A DNA stretch of 39,541 nucleotides from Streptomyces physcomitrii (GCF_012273655.1 NZ_JAAWWP010000038.1:1-39541); one strand, 5' to 3'. Shown: positions 1 to 8,334, numbered from the stretch's first letter. Notes: generated by a model not told the origin, from the letters alone. Numbers and translations are program-made.

Positions 1-100
1 CCAGGCCCTCCTCCGCCTCGCCCGCCAACGCATCAGCGTCCTGTTCGCCATGCTCCGCGACGGCACCTTCTACAAGCCGAGAACCCCACGCCTCACTTGA
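1..100 (+). CDS. IS110-family transposase, C-terminal fragment
   Basis: The last 32 codons of an open frame (first complete codon at base 2, TGA at 98-100) run in from outside the window. The visible residues ALLRLARQRISVLFAMLRDG followed by TFYKPR match the conserved C-terminus of IS110/IS116/IS902-type transposases, where an Ala/Leu/Arg-rich helix precedes an LFAMLRDG-like end. Only the tail is present, so it cannot be judged whether the gene is intact. The stop lies 40 bp before the sialidase start, so the element abuts the sialic acid block and may have displaced or supplied its promoter. IS110 elements lack long terminal inverted repeats, and no element boundary could be fixed here. Confidence 0.7.
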   Translation, partial: QALLRLARQRISVLFAMLRDGTFYKPRTPRLT

Positions 101-140
101 CGAAGGACATAGAGGCACCCCCCCGCTGAACAGGAGAGCG

Positions 141-1361
141 ATGCCCACCAGGAGCCGCACCCTCGCCTGCCTCGCCACCGGACTCACCGCCCTCGCCGCC
201 GTACTGCTCCCCGCGAACGCCTCCGGGGCCGCCCCCGCCGCCCCGGACGCCCGAGGACGGTGCGCCTCCTCCGTCCCGTACGTCTCGGGGGAGGGCGGCT
301 ACGACACGTACCGCATCCCGGCCGTGGTCCGTACCCGGGCCGGGACCCTGCTCGCCTTCGCCGAGGGGCGCGTCGGCGGGGCCGGGGACAGCGGGAGCAT
401 CGATGTCGTCCTCAAGCGTTCCCGCGACGGCGGCTGCACCTGGGGGCCGACCGCCGTGGTCGCCTCCGGGGGCGGGGACACCCGGGGCAACCCGGCACCG
501 GTCGTCGACCCCCGCACCGGCCGGATCGTCCTGCTGACCTCGTACAACAGCGGGCAGGTCACCGAGGCGCAGATCATGCGCGGGGAGGCCACCGCGGCGC
601 AGGGCCGCCGGGTCTTCGTGCAGTACAGCCGGGACGACGGCCGCCGCTTCTCGCCGCCGCGGGAGGTGACGGCCGCGGTCAAGCCGCCGGGGTGGCGCTG
701 GTACGCCACCGGTCCCGGGCACGCGCTGGCGCTGACCACCGGCCCGCACCGCGGCCGTCTCGTGGTCCCCGCGAACCACTCGGTGGCCCCGCCCGCGGGC
801 TCCTCCGACACCGGCCAGGAACCCCGCTACTACGGTGCCCACGCGCTGCTCAGCGATGACGGCGGACGCCACTGGCGGCTCGGCTTCGTCGACGCCGCCT
901 ACGAGGGCGAGAGCAACGCCAATGAGTCGAGCGCCGCCCAACTGCCCGACGGTCGCGTGTACTTCAGTGCCCGGGACCAGAACGGCCCCTCGGTGGGCAA
1001 CCGCCTCGACACCTACTCGCGCGACGGCGGGCGGGGCGTCGAGCGGCCCTACCGGGTGCAGCCCACGCTGAACGAGGTGCCGGCGGTCCAGGGCAGCGTC
1101 CTCCAAGTGCCCGGCAGGCAAAGGCCGTTGCTCTTCTCCGGGCCCTCGGTGCCGAGTGCCCGCCGCTCGATGGCCCTGTGGTCCTCCACCGACCGGGGCG
1201 CGCACTTCACCCGGGCGCTCACCCTCTCGCAACTCCCGGCCGCCTACTCGGACTTGGTGCCGATCGGTGCCGCGACACTGGGCATCCTCTACGAGACCGG
1301 CGACCAGGGGACGTACGAGAGGCTGGAGTTCCGGCGGATCGCGCTGCGCGCGCTGCGCTGA
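141..1361 (+). CDS. secreted exo-alpha-sialidase (neuraminidase, GH33-type)
   Basis: A 406-residue exported sialidase that should release terminal sialic acids from glycoconjugates outside the cell. Residues 1-33 form a signal peptide (basic start, Leu/Ala core, Ala-rich end). The RIP motif is YRIP at 57-60, with Arg58 as first member of the carboxylate-binding Arg triad. Asp-box repeats are SRDGGCTW (94-101), SDDGGRHW (238-245) and the looser STDRGAHF (349-356). Asp83 is a candidate acid/base, Glu262 and Arg278 sit in the NESSAAQLPDGRVYFSAR segment, and Tyr369-Glu385 resemble the Tyr/Glu nucleophile pair. Start: ATG with AGGAGA 5 bp upstream. It converges on the aldolase/ABC operon, which fits a scavenging role. 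The family call is firm, and sialic acid specificity follows from the motifs. Confidence 0.9.
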   Translation: MPTRSRTLACLATGLTALAAVLLPANASGAAPAAPDARGRCASSVPYVSGEGGYDTYRIPAVVRTRAGTLLAFAEGRVGGAGDSGSIDVVLKRSRDGGCTWGPTAVVASGGGDTRGNPAPVVDPRTGRIVLLTSYNSGQVTEAQIMRGEATAAQGRRVFVQYSRDDGRRFSPPREVTAAVKPPGWRWYATGPGHALALTTGPHRGRLVVPANHSVAPPAGSSDTGQEPRYYGAHALLSDDGGRHWRLGFVDAAYEGESNANESSAAQLPDGRVYFSARDQNGPSVGNRLDTYSRDGGRGVERPYRVQPTLNEVPAVQGSVLQVPGRQRPLLFSGPSVPSARRSMALWSSTDRGAHFTRALTLSQLPAAYSDLVPIGAATLGILYETGDQGTYERLEFRRIALRALR

Positions 1362-1385
1362 GGCCCGGTGCGGGTGCCGGGCTCA
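1359..1385. terminator. hairpin shared by two convergent stop codons
   Basis: TGAG-g-CCCGG (1359-1368) pairs with CCGGG-CTCA (1377-1385) around an 8-base loop, leaving one bulged G. The left arm contains the sialidase TGA and the right arm contains the complement of the aldolase TGA. With only 21 bp between the genes this is the only candidate bidirectional terminator. No T-run is visible, so its efficiency is uncertain. Confidence 0.5.
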
Positions 1386-2318
1386 GAGCAGTCCGGCACT
1401 CGCCAGGTGCTTGCCGATCCGCTTCACCTCGTCCTCGGTGAGCGGGAGTTGGGGGGCGGCGGTGACCGGGCAGTCGATGACGCCGCGCAGATGCAGGGCC
1501 GCCTTGAAGGCGCCGAGGCCCGAGGAGCTGCCGCCGATCCGCGCCGGGTCGCCCTCGTCGACGATGCGGAACAGGGCGGCGAGGCGCTCCTGTTCGGTCC
1601 GCGCGCCCGCCCAGTCGCCCGCGCGGCACAGCCGGGCCAGGCGGACGTACCCGTGCGGATCGACATTGCCGAGGCCCGGCACCACCCCGTCGGCGCCCAT
1701 CGCGAAGGCGGAGTCGACGGTGAGTTCGGAGCCGGTGAGCACGCTGAAGGAGGGCGGACCCGGGAGCGCGCGGCGGCCCATCAGGACGCGGCGCAGCCCG
1801 GCCTCGTCGCCGCTGGAGTCCTTCAGGCCCGCGAGCACGCCCTCGGCGGCGAGTGCGAGGACAAGGCGGGCGTCCAGCTTGCTGTGCACGGACACCGGCA
1901 GGTCGTAGGCGAGCACCGGCAACTGCGCCCGCTCGGCGACGAGTCGGTAGTGCCGGACGATCTCCGCGGGGTGGGTGCGGGTGTAGAAGGGCGCGGTGAC
2001 GACGATGCCGTCGGCGCCCGCGGCCCGGGCGGTGTGCGCGTGGTCGAGGACCCGCAGCGCGGTCATGTCGATGGCGCCGGCGAGGACCGGGAGCTGCCCG
2101 CCCACATGGGCCACCACCGTCTCCACCACCCGGCGGCGGTGCCCGTCGGGGAGATAGGCCGCCTCGGAGGAGGAGCCGAGCACGAAGAGGCCGTCCACGC
2201 CGCCCGCGACCAGGTGGTCCACGAGACGGGTCAGCGAGGCGGTGTCCACCTCCAGGTCCGGGGTCAGGGGTGTGCAGACGGGCGGGACGACACCGGTCAG
2301 CAACGGGGGAAGGCTCAT
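1383..2318 (-). CDS. N-acetylneuraminate lyase / DapA-family aldolase
   Basis: A 311-residue class I aldolase of the dihydrodipicolinate synthase/N-acetylneuraminate lyase family, a TIM barrel acting through a lysine Schiff base. Visible motifs are GSSSEA at 48-53 (family GxxxE loop), YDLP with catalytic Tyr138, and KDSSGD with Schiff-base Lys166. The ATG overlaps the upstream ATPase stop (ATGA), so it is translationally coupled as last gene of the ABC operon. The position next to a sialidase and a Sat-like importer suggests cleavage of imported N-acetylneuraminate to pyruvate and N-acetylmannosamine. The YDLP/KDSSGD signatures also occur in other aldolases of this family, so another 2-keto acid substrate is possible. 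True dapA is less likely in this context. Confidence 0.85.
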   Translation of the reverse strand: MSLPPLLTGVVPPVCTPLTPDLEVDTASLTRLVDHLVAGGVDGLFVLGSSSEAAYLPDGHRRRVVETVVAHVGGQLPVLAGAIDMTALRVLDHAHTARAAGADGIVVTAPFYTRTHPAEIVRHYRLVAERAQLPVLAYDLPVSVHSKLDARLVLALAAEGVLAGLKDSSGDEAGLRRVLMGRRALPGPPSFSVLTGSELTVDSAFAMGADGVVPGLGNVDPHGYVRLARLCRAGDWAGARTEQERLAALFRIVDEGDPARIGGSSSGLGAFKAALHLRGVIDCPVTAAPQLPLTEDEVKRIGKHLASAGLL

Positions 2319-3433
2319 GGGTGCTCCTTCGGTGCGCTCGCCTGCAGGACGAGGTCGTGAACGGACTCGCCCCCGCCGACCGGATGGTGGCAGCGGAAGC
2401 GGTGCCCGCCGCCCGCCGCCGGGAGGCCCGGGGCCTGGAGATCCACCACCGGGACCTTCGCGGCCGGGGGACGGGCGGCCGCGGGATCCGCGGCCGGGAG
2501 GTCCGCACCCGGGCCCGCCGCCGAGAACTCCGGCATGGAAGCGGCGCACTGAGCGTCCGCCTTCCAGCAGCGGGTGCGGAAGGGGCAGCCGCTCGGCGGC
2601 CGGGTCGCCGAGGGCACCGGACCGGCCAGCGGGATCGGCTCGATCGGGGTGAGCAGCCCGGGCGTCGCCGAGAACAGCGCGCGGGTGTACGGGTGGCGGG
2701 CGTGCGCGGTGACCTCGGCGGCCGGGGACTCCTCCACGATCCGGCCGAGGTACATGGTGATCACCCGGTCGCTCATCCGCCGCACGGTCTGGATGTCGTG
2801 CGAGACGAAGACCAGGGCGAGGCCGAGCCGCTCTTTGAGGTCGAGGAGGAGGTTGAGGATCTGCGCGCGCACCGAGACGTCGAGGGCGCTGGTCGGCTCG
2901 TCCGCGACGATCAGCTCCGGCTGCAGGGCGAGCGCGCGGGCGATGGCCACCCGCTGCCGCTGCCCGCCGGAGAGCTGCCCCGGCAGGCCCTGGGCGAGCA
3001 CCTTCGGCAGCCCGACGAGGGCCATCAGCTCCTGCACCCGGTCCTCGCGCTCGGCGGGGGTGCCCCGGCGGTGCACGTCGAGCGGGTCGCGCAGGATCTG
3101 GCGTACCGTCAGCCGCCGGTTCAGCGCGGTCGAGGGGTCCTGGAAGACCATCCCGGTGTGCCGGCCGATCGCCCGGCGGCGCTCGCCCGCGCTCATCGCC
3201 CACAGGTCCCGGCCCCGGAAGGCGACGGTGCCCGAGGTCGGCCGCTGGGCCCCCACCAGGACCCGGGCCAGGGTGGACTTCCCGCAGCCGGACTCGCCGA
3301 CCACGCCGACCGTCTCGCCGGGTGCGATGTCCAGGTCGGCGCCGGTCAGCGCGTACACCTTGTCGCGGGAGAGGAGGCCGCCGGTGCGCGCCTTGTGCAC
3401 GACGTGCGCTTCGGACAGGGAGATGAGGCTCAT
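2315..3433 (-). CDS. ABC transporter ATP-binding protein, Dpp/Opp type (SatD-like)
   Basis: A 372-residue cytoplasmic ATPase of an oligopeptide/dipeptide-type importer. Walker A GESGCGKS is at 46-53, followed by the signature LSGGQRQR, Walker B LIVADEP and the switch His in VSHD. The C-terminal extension has the C-x5-C-x6-C spacing (GCPFRTRCWKADAQC) plus a later Cys in RFRCHHP, a pattern known in DppD-type ATPases. The tail is unusually Pro/Ala-rich between these elements. The start ATG overlaps the preceding gene's stop, and its own stop overlaps the aldolase start. It presumably pairs with the ATPase domain of the fusion protein to power the importer. Substrate identity is inferred from context only. 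Confidence 0.92.
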   Translation of the reverse strand: MSLISLSEAHVVHKARTGGLLSRDKVYALTGADLDIAPGETVGVVGESGCGKSTLARVLVGAQRPTSGTVAFRGRDLWAMSAGERRRAIGRHTGMVFQDPSTALNRRLTVRQILRDPLDVHRRGTPAEREDRVQELMALVGLPKVLAQGLPGQLSGGQRQRVAIARALALQPELIVADEPTSALDVSVRAQILNLLLDLKERLGLALVFVSHDIQTVRRMSDRVITMYLGRIVEESPAAEVTAHARHPYTRALFSATPGLLTPIEPIPLAGPVPSATRPPSGCPFRTRCWKADAQCAASMPEFSAAGPGADLPAADPAAARPPAAKVPVVDLQAPGLPAAGGGHRFRCHHPVGGGESVHDLVLQASAPKEHP

Positions 3434-5508
3434 GTGACGGGCTCGCTTTCCCGGCCGTCGCTGCCGCGGCCGTCGGGGTCCTCGGGCGCGGGCCCCTGAG
3501 GCCGCCCGCCGCGCGTACCGGTGCCCGCGAGGTCGAGGGCCGGGTGGTGGCAGGCCGCCGTGTGCCGGGGCGGATCGCCGAGCAGGACCGGCGCCGAGGC
3601 GCGGCAGCGCTCGCTCGCCAGCGGGCAGCGGTCCGCGAAGCGGCAGCCCGCGGGGAAGTCGGCGGGGGAGGGCACCACGCCCTTGATCTGGGTCATCCGC
3701 TCGGCGGCGGACTCCAGCGAGAGCACCGAGCCGAGCAGCCCCCGGGTGTAGTGGTGGGTCGGCGCCTCGACCAGGTCGGCGGTCACCCCGGTCTCCACGA
3801 TCTGCCCGCCGTACATCACCGCGATCCGGTCGGTGACGTCGGCGACCAGGGCGAGATCGTGCGAGACGAGGACGAGCGCGAAGCCGAGTTCGGCGCGCAG
3901 CCGCAGCAGCAGTTCGATGATCTGCGCCTGCACGGTCACGTCGAGGGCGGTGGTCGGCTCGTCCGCGATGATCAGCCTGGGGCTCCGGGACAGGGCGAGG
4001 GCGATCAGTACGCGCTGGCGCTGGCCGCCGGAGAGTTCGTGCGGGTAGCTGCGCAGGGTGCGCTCGGGGTCCAGGCCCACCATCTCCAGGAGTGCGCGGG
4101 CGGTGTGCGTACCGCCCCGGCGCACCACCTGGCCGAGCTGGGCGCGGATGGTCATCGCCGGGTTCAGCGAGGAGAGCGCGTCCTGGTAGATCATCGCCAT
4201 CTCGTGGCCGAGCAGCCGGCGGCGGGCGCCCGCCCTCATCCGGGTCAGGTCCTTGCCGTCGAAGACCACCTCGCCGCGGATCCGGGCGCCCTGGGGCGCG
4301 AGGCCCATCACGGTCAGCGCGGTCAGCGACTTCCCGCAGCCGGACTCGCCGACCAGGCCGAGCACCTCGCCCGGCCGCACCTCGAAGCCGATGCCGTCGA
4401 CGATGTCCACGCCCTCGTGCCGCGCCTCGAAGCCGATGGCGAGGTCGCGCACCCGCAGCACCGGCTCGCCCGCGGGCAGCGGCCGGGCCCGCTTCCGCAG
4501 CCGGGCCGCGGCCTCGGTGAGTCCGGGCAGCGCGAGGACCTTGCCGGTGCCCGGCTCGGGTGCTTCCAGGACGTCCTCCTTGCGGGCGGCGCGCGGGCGC
4601 ACCCCGTGGCCGGCGGGCGCGGCCCAGGCGTCGGAGACCCCCTCGGAGAGGATGTTCAGGGCGAGCACGGTGACCAGGATCAGCAGGCCGGGGAAGACGG
4701 TCGCCCACCAGCCGCCGATCTGGACCAGGTTCTTGCCGTCGGCGATGACGCTGCCCCAGGAGGGGTCCGGGGGCCGTACGCCCGCGCCGATGAAGGAGAG
4801 CGAGGCCTCGAAGACGATGGCCTCGGCGACCTGCACGGTGCAGAAGACCAGGATCGGCGCCGCGCAGTTGATCGCGACGTGCTTGAGGACGATGTGCCAG
4901 GTCCGCGCGCCGATGATCCGCTCGGCGACCACGTAGTCCTCGCCGTACTGGGCCATCACATTGGCCCGCACCACGCGGGCGATCGGCGGGGTGAACAGGA
5001 AGGCGATGGCGCAGATCAGTACGGGGATGCCGCCGCCGAAGACGGTGACCAGGACGGCGGCGAGCGCGATGCCGGGGAAGGCCATCACGATGTCCAGGCA
5101 GCGCATCAGGGTCTCGTCGACGGCCTTGGTGCCGGTCGCCGCGAGCGCGCCGAGCACCGCCCCGCAGACCAGCGCGAGCAGGGTGGCGCCGAGCCCGATC
5201 GCCAGCGACCAGCGGGCCCCGTACATCAGCCGGGAGGCGATGTCGCGGCCGAGCGAGTCCTGGCCGAGCCAGTGGGAGCCGGAGGGGCCGCCGTCCCCGA
5301 CCAGGGTGGCCTGGTCCAGCGGGTCGTGCGGGGCGAGCAGCGGGGCGAGGGCCGCGAGCAGGACCACCGCCGTGAGCACCCCGAGGGAGATCTTGGACAG
5401 CAGCGGCAGGCGGCGCAGCCCGCGCAGCCGGATGCCCGGCCGGGCGAGGTCCTCGCTGAGCCCCCTGGGCCCGCGGGTGAGCGGAGACTTGGGTTTCGCC
5501 GTGGTCAT
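3430..5508 (-). CDS. fused ABC permease-ATPase (SatC/SiaG-like)
   Basis: A 692-residue two-domain protein. Residues 1 to about 295 are a DppC-type permease with an N-terminal membrane anchor near 41-60, the GRDIASRLMYGARWSL segment near 88 and several hydrophobic spans. After a charged linker (about 296-345), residues from about 348 form an ATPase with Walker A GESGCGKS at 387-394, LSGGQRQR and LIIADEP. A C-x5-C-x6-C cluster sits near the end (CRFADRCPLASERC). The fusion is genuine, because there is no stop or frame change between domains. Permease-ATPase fusion in this operon position is the arrangement recalled for the SatABCD and SiaEFGI sialic acid importers, which supports that assignment. 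ATGA overlaps link it to both neighbours. Confidence 0.9.
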   Translation of the reverse strand: MTTAKPKSPLTRGPRGLSEDLARPGIRLRGLRRLPLLSKISLGVLTAVVLLAALAPLLAPHDPLDQATLVGDGGPSGSHWLGQDSLGRDIASRLMYGARWSLAIGLGATLLALVCGAVLGALAATGTKAVDETLMRCLDIVMAFPGIALAAVLVTVFGGGIPVLICAIAFLFTPPIARVVRANVMAQYGEDYVVAERIIGARTWHIVLKHVAINCAAPILVFCTVQVAEAIVFEASLSFIGAGVRPPDPSWGSVIADGKNLVQIGGWWATVFPGLLILVTVLALNILSEGVSDAWAAPAGHGVRPRAARKEDVLEAPEPGTGKVLALPGLTEAAARLRKRARPLPAGEPVLRVRDLAIGFEARHEGVDIVDGIGFEVRPGEVLGLVGESGCGKSLTALTVMGLAPQGARIRGEVVFDGKDLTRMRAGARRRLLGHEMAMIYQDALSSLNPAMTIRAQLGQVVRRGGTHTARALLEMVGLDPERTLRSYPHELSGGQRQRVLIALALSRSPRLIIADEPTTALDVTVQAQIIELLLRLRAELGFALVLVSHDLALVADVTDRIAVMYGGQIVETGVTADLVEAPTHHYTRGLLGSVLSLESAAERMTQIKGVVPSPADFPAGCRFADRCPLASERCRASAPVLLGDPPRHTAACHHPALDLAGTGTRGGRPQGPAPEDPDGRGSDGRESEPVT

Positions 5509-6464
5509 CAGGCACCCCGCAGACGCGGATTGACGAGCAGGTACAGGACGTCGATGACGAGGTTGACGATCACGAAGCCGAAGGCGGTGGTCAGCACCAC
5601 GCCCTGCACCACGGCGGGGTCGCCGTTCTTGACCGCGTCGATCATCAGCTTGCCCATGCCCGGCAGCGAGAAGATCGTCTCGATGACCACGGCGCCGCCG
5701 AGCAGATAGCCGACCCGCAGGCCGAGCACGGTCAGCGGGTTGATCAGGGCGTTGCGCAGCACATTGCGGCCGACGACGACCACCGGGGGCAGCCCGCTGC
5801 CGATCGCGGTGCGCACGTAGTCCTTGTCGAGCTCCTCCACCACCGCGGTGCGCACGACGCGGATCAGCTGGGCGGCCACCGGCAGCGAGAGGGCGAGCGC
5901 GGGCAGCGTCATCGTCTTGAGCCAGCCGGTGAGGGAGTCACCCGGATTGATGTAGCCGCCGGTCGGGAACCAGCCCGCGTCGACCGCCAGGTACTGGATC
6001 ATCAGCAGCGCCAGCCAGAAGCCCGGCGCGGCCACCCCGACCAGGGAGACCACCCGGATGATCTGGTCCGGCAGCCGGTCCCGCCAGATCGCGGCCGTGA
6101 CCCCGAGGAGCAGGGCGAGCACCACCGCGATGCCGAGGCCGAGGAAGGTCAGCTGCATGGTCAGCGGCAGCGCGGTGGTGATCTGCTCGACCACCGGCTG
6201 CCGGTTCAGGACGCTGAAGCCCATGTCGCCGCGGAGCAGATCGCCGACGAAGGCCAGATAGCGCACCGGCAGCGGGTCGAGCAGGCCGTTCTGCTCCCGG
6301 AACTCGTGCAGCTGCTCCTGGGTGGGGTTGGCGCCCTGGTAGTAGGCCGAGGCCGGATCGTTGTCCGAGAAGCGCATCACGAGGAAGACGAACAGCACGA
6401 TCCCGAGCATCAGCGGGACCAGCAGGACAATGCGACGAGCCAGGATTCTGGCGACCGCGGCCAC
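5508..6464 (-). CDS. ABC transporter permease, DppB type (SatB-like)
   Basis: A 318-residue inner-membrane permease. It has the family N-terminus (LARRIVLLVPLMLGIVLFVFLVMR as first span), then an extracytoplasmic segment with NGLLDPLPVRYLAF and LLRGDMGFS, and four or five further hydrophobic spans. The coupling loop is DYVRTAIGSGLPPVVVVGRN, and the protein ends NPRLRGA as DppB homologues do. The start is GTG, chosen because AAGGAG lies 5 bp upstream on the coding strand. Its stop overlaps the ATG of the fusion gene. It should form the translocation path together with the permease half of the fusion protein. Confidence 0.92.
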   Translation of the reverse strand: MAAVARILARRIVLLVPLMLGIVLFVFLVMRFSDNDPASAYYQGANPTQEQLHEFREQNGLLDPLPVRYLAFVGDLLRGDMGFSVLNRQPVVEQITTALPLTMQLTFLGLGIAVVLALLLGVTAAIWRDRLPDQIIRVVSLVGVAAPGFWLALLMIQYLAVDAGWFPTGGYINPGDSLTGWLKTMTLPALALSLPVAAQLIRVVRTAVVEELDKDYVRTAIGSGLPPVVVVGRNVLRNALINPLTVLGLRVGYLLGGAVVIETIFSLPGMGKLMIDAVKNGDPAVVQGVVLTTAFGFVIVNLVIDVLYLLVNPRLRGA

Positions 6465-6526
6465 GAACGCTCCTTAGTGCAGGGGGACCGGCGGGAGTGC
6501 GGGGGCGCCGGGGGGTTCGGGTACGG

Positions 6527-6560
6527 GCGGGTGCGTACCGGTGGGGCCGGGCGCACCCGC
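6527..6560 (-). terminator. intercistronic hairpin after the binding-protein gene
   Basis: A perfect 9-bp stem, GCGGGTGCG (6527-6535) with CGCACCCGC (6552-6560), lies in the 99-bp gap between the binding-protein stop and the permease start. Without a T-run it is more likely an mRNA stabiliser or partial terminator that lets the binding protein exceed its membrane partners. Confidence 0.45.
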
Positions 6561-6563
6561 CGC

Positions 6564-8189
6564 TCAGCCGCTCGGCTTGGCCCCGAGCAGGTTGATGCCG
6601 GGATACGGCTGGGCCCGGACTCCGCTGAGCTGCTCGGCGTCCCAGGCCGTCATGAGTTCGTTGTGGACGACCGGATAAATCACCGCGTTCTCGGCGACGA
6701 CGTCGAGGTAATCCTGCGTCATCGCCTTCTTCTTCGCCGGATCCGGCTCGCGCGTCGCCTTGTCCATCATCGAGAACAGGCGCTTGGCCTCGGCCTTGTC
6801 CGCCCAGCGGGCGTAGCGCATCCAGAGGTTCTCGGGGCCGTAGTTGTAGCGCATGATCAGGTCGGCGTCGATGCCGAACTGGTTGGGGTTGGAGGCCGCC
6901 GCGACCACCTGGAAGTCCTTGTTCTGGTCGAGCTTGCCGAAGACGGCCGCGGTCTCCTGCGGCTCCAGGGTGGTCTCGACCCCGACCGCGTCCCAGGAGG
7001 CCTTGATCGTCGGCAGGCAGTCCACCAGCCAGCTGACGTTGACCGCGGTCAGCTTCACCTTCAGCTTCTTCACGCCCGCCGCGGCGAGCAGTTGCCCGGC
7101 CTTCTGCGGGTCGTAGGCGTAGACCGTCTTCGCCTCGCGGTGCGCCGGGTTGCCCTCGTCCAGGAAGGAGGTGGCCGCCTTGCCATGGCCCCGCAGCGCC
7201 GCCTCGATCATCTTGTCCCGGTCGATGGCGTAGTGCAGCGCCTGGCGCACCCGTACGTCCCCGAAGGGCTCGTGCGCCGTGTTGAACAGCAGGAACAGGT
7301 GGTTCATCCCGGCGCCGCCCTCCACCCGCAGGCCCTCGCCCTGGAGCTGCTCGATGTTGGCGTACGGGATGTTGTCGGCGATCTGCGCCCCGGCGCTGCT
7401 GCCGGAGATCTTGGCGACCCGGGGGGCGGCGTCCACGATGGACAGCCAGTTCATCTTCTTGAAGGCGGCCTTGCGCGGGCCGTTGTACGCGGCGAAGGCG
7501 GCGAAGGTGGTGTTCGACTTCGGGTGGTGCGCACTCTGCCGGTACGGGCCCGAGCCGATCGCCTTGCCGCGGGTGGCCTCGTCCCAGCCGCCCGGCTTGC
7601 CGAAGACGTGCTTCGGCATGATCTTGGCGAGGGTGAGGCGGGGCGCGCCGTCCGGGAAGGGGAACTTCAGGACCAGTTCGACCGTCCTCGCGTCGGCCTT
7701 CCTGACCTCCTTCAGCCAGGAGGCGAAGAAGCCCTTGGCCAGCGAGGTGACCTTCGGGTCGAGGATGCGGTCGAAGGTGAAGACCACGTCCTCGGTGGTG
7801 ACCGGCTCGCCGTCGTGCCAGGTGGCGCCCTCGCGCAGGGTGAAGCGCCAGGTGGTGGCCTGCAAGTCGGCGGGGACCTCGGTGGCGAGGGCGGCGTACG
7901 GCTTCCGGGTGAGCGGGTCGGTGTCGAGCAGGCCCTCGTAGATGTGGTGGTTGGCGGCCATGCAGAAGGCCGAGGCGGTCTGTGTCGGGTCCCAGCTCTG
8001 GTCGTTCCCGTAGCCGATGACGGCGGTCAGGGTGCCGGTGCCGCGCCCCCCGCCGGTCTCGTTGGTGGACTCCGGGCCGGAGGAACAGGCCGAGAGCGCC
8101 GTGGAGATCGCGGCGGCCGCGCCGAGCGCGCCGGAGTGCTTCAGAAAGGACCGGCGGTGCAGGCCCGGTCCGGCGGTCACGTCGCGCAC
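6564..8189 (-). CDS. substrate-binding lipoprotein, family 5 (SatA/SiaE-like)
   Basis: About 541 residues of a cluster C (SBP_bac_5) extracellular solute-binding protein. The N-terminus has a Tat signature HRRSFLKHSG, an Ala-rich span and the lipobox LSAC, so it is probably a Tat-exported lipoprotein. Family motifs follow: WDPTQTASAF, IYEGLL, WRFTLREGATWHDGEPVTTEDVVFT split over two segments, and VRQALHYAIDRDKM. The start is uncertain. GTG at 8189 has GGAGG 5 bp upstream and is preferred. ATG at 8201 or GTG at 8219 are in frame, but 8219 lies inside the putative operator. It is the first gene of the importer operon, divergent from the GntR gene. Sialic acid as ligand is inferred from the sialidase and aldolase neighbours. 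Confidence 0.92.
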   Translation of the reverse strand: MRDVTAGPGLHRRSFLKHSGALGAAAAISTALSACSSGPESTNETGGGRGTGTLTAVIGYGNDQSWDPTQTASAFCMAANHHIYEGLLDTDPLTRKPYAALATEVPADLQATTWRFTLREGATWHDGEPVTTEDVVFTFDRILDPKVTSLAKGFFASWLKEVRKADARTVELVLKFPFPDGAPRLTLAKIMPKHVFGKPGGWDEATRGKAIGSGPYRQSAHHPKSNTTFAAFAAYNGPRKAAFKKMNWLSIVDAAPRVAKISGSSAGAQIADNIPYANIEQLQGEGLRVEGGAGMNHLFLLFNTAHEPFGDVRVRQALHYAIDRDKMIEAALRGHGKAATSFLDEGNPAHREAKTVYAYDPQKAGQLLAAAGVKKLKVKLTAVNVSWLVDCLPTIKASWDAVGVETTLEPQETAAVFGKLDQNKDFQVVAAASNPNQFGIDADLIMRYNYGPENLWMRYARWADKAEAKRLFSMMDKATREPDPAKKKAMTQDYLDVVAENAVIYPVVHNELMTAWDAEQLSGVRAQPYPGINLLGAKPSG

Positions 8190-8208
8190 AGTGCCCTCCA
8201 TGAAAATA

Positions 8209-8228
8209 GGAGATACCACGTCCTACGT
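8209..8228 (-). promoter_or_regulatory. putative GntR operator, copy 1
   Basis: On the minus strand this reads ACGTAGGACGTGGTATCTCC. It matches the plus-strand site at 8301-8320 at 18 of 20 positions in inverted orientation. It lies downstream of the importer -10 box, where a bound repressor would block elongation or initiation. It contains GGTAT, reminiscent of the GGTATA repeats bound by E. coli NanR (recalled, not tested). Confidence 0.6.
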
Positions 8229-8241
8229 CGTGGGTAGCGCG

Positions 8242-8270
8242 ACCATAAAAGCGGCCGGAGAAGCGGTCAA
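8242..8270 (-). promoter_or_regulatory. sigma-70-like promoter of the importer operon
   Basis: On the minus strand TTGACC (8270-8265) is followed after exactly 17 bp by TATGGT (8247-8242), a near-consensus housekeeping promoter. It would start transcription near 8235, about 45 bp upstream of the preferred binding-protein start, with operator copy 1 just inside the transcript. Confidence 0.6.
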
Positions 8271-8300
8271 GAGCAGGCGCACGAATGCCGGTTGCTCCAG

Positions 8301-8320
8301 ACGTGGGACGTGGTACCTCC
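8301..8320 (+). promoter_or_regulatory. putative GntR operator, copy 2
   Basis: ACGTGGGACGTGGTACCTCC on the plus strand is the inverted partner of the site at 8209-8228. It ends 8 bp before the TACCCT -10 candidate of the regulator gene, overlapping the place where its -35 would be. This suggests autorepression. Confidence 0.6.
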
Positions 8321-8328
8321 GCCGGGCT

Positions 8329-8334
8329 TACCCT
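8329..8334 (+). promoter_or_regulatory. -10 box of a leaderless GntR transcript
   Basis: TACCCT lies 7 bp before the ATG at 8342. Transcription would begin at the start codon, and no Shine-Dalgarno sequence is visible, which fits a leaderless mRNA. Confidence 0.4.

Noticed and set aside
1383..2318. The aldolase gene as true dapA for lysine biosynthesis
   Set aside because: It is the last gene of an importer operon beside a sialidase and regulator, with no lysine-pathway genes nearby.
2315..5515. A 1066-codon minus-strand frame upstream of the Sat-like ATPase
   Set aside because: Its N-terminal two thirds are Arg/Pro/Ala-rich and lie in another frame of the permease-ATPase fusion; the true gene starts at 3433.
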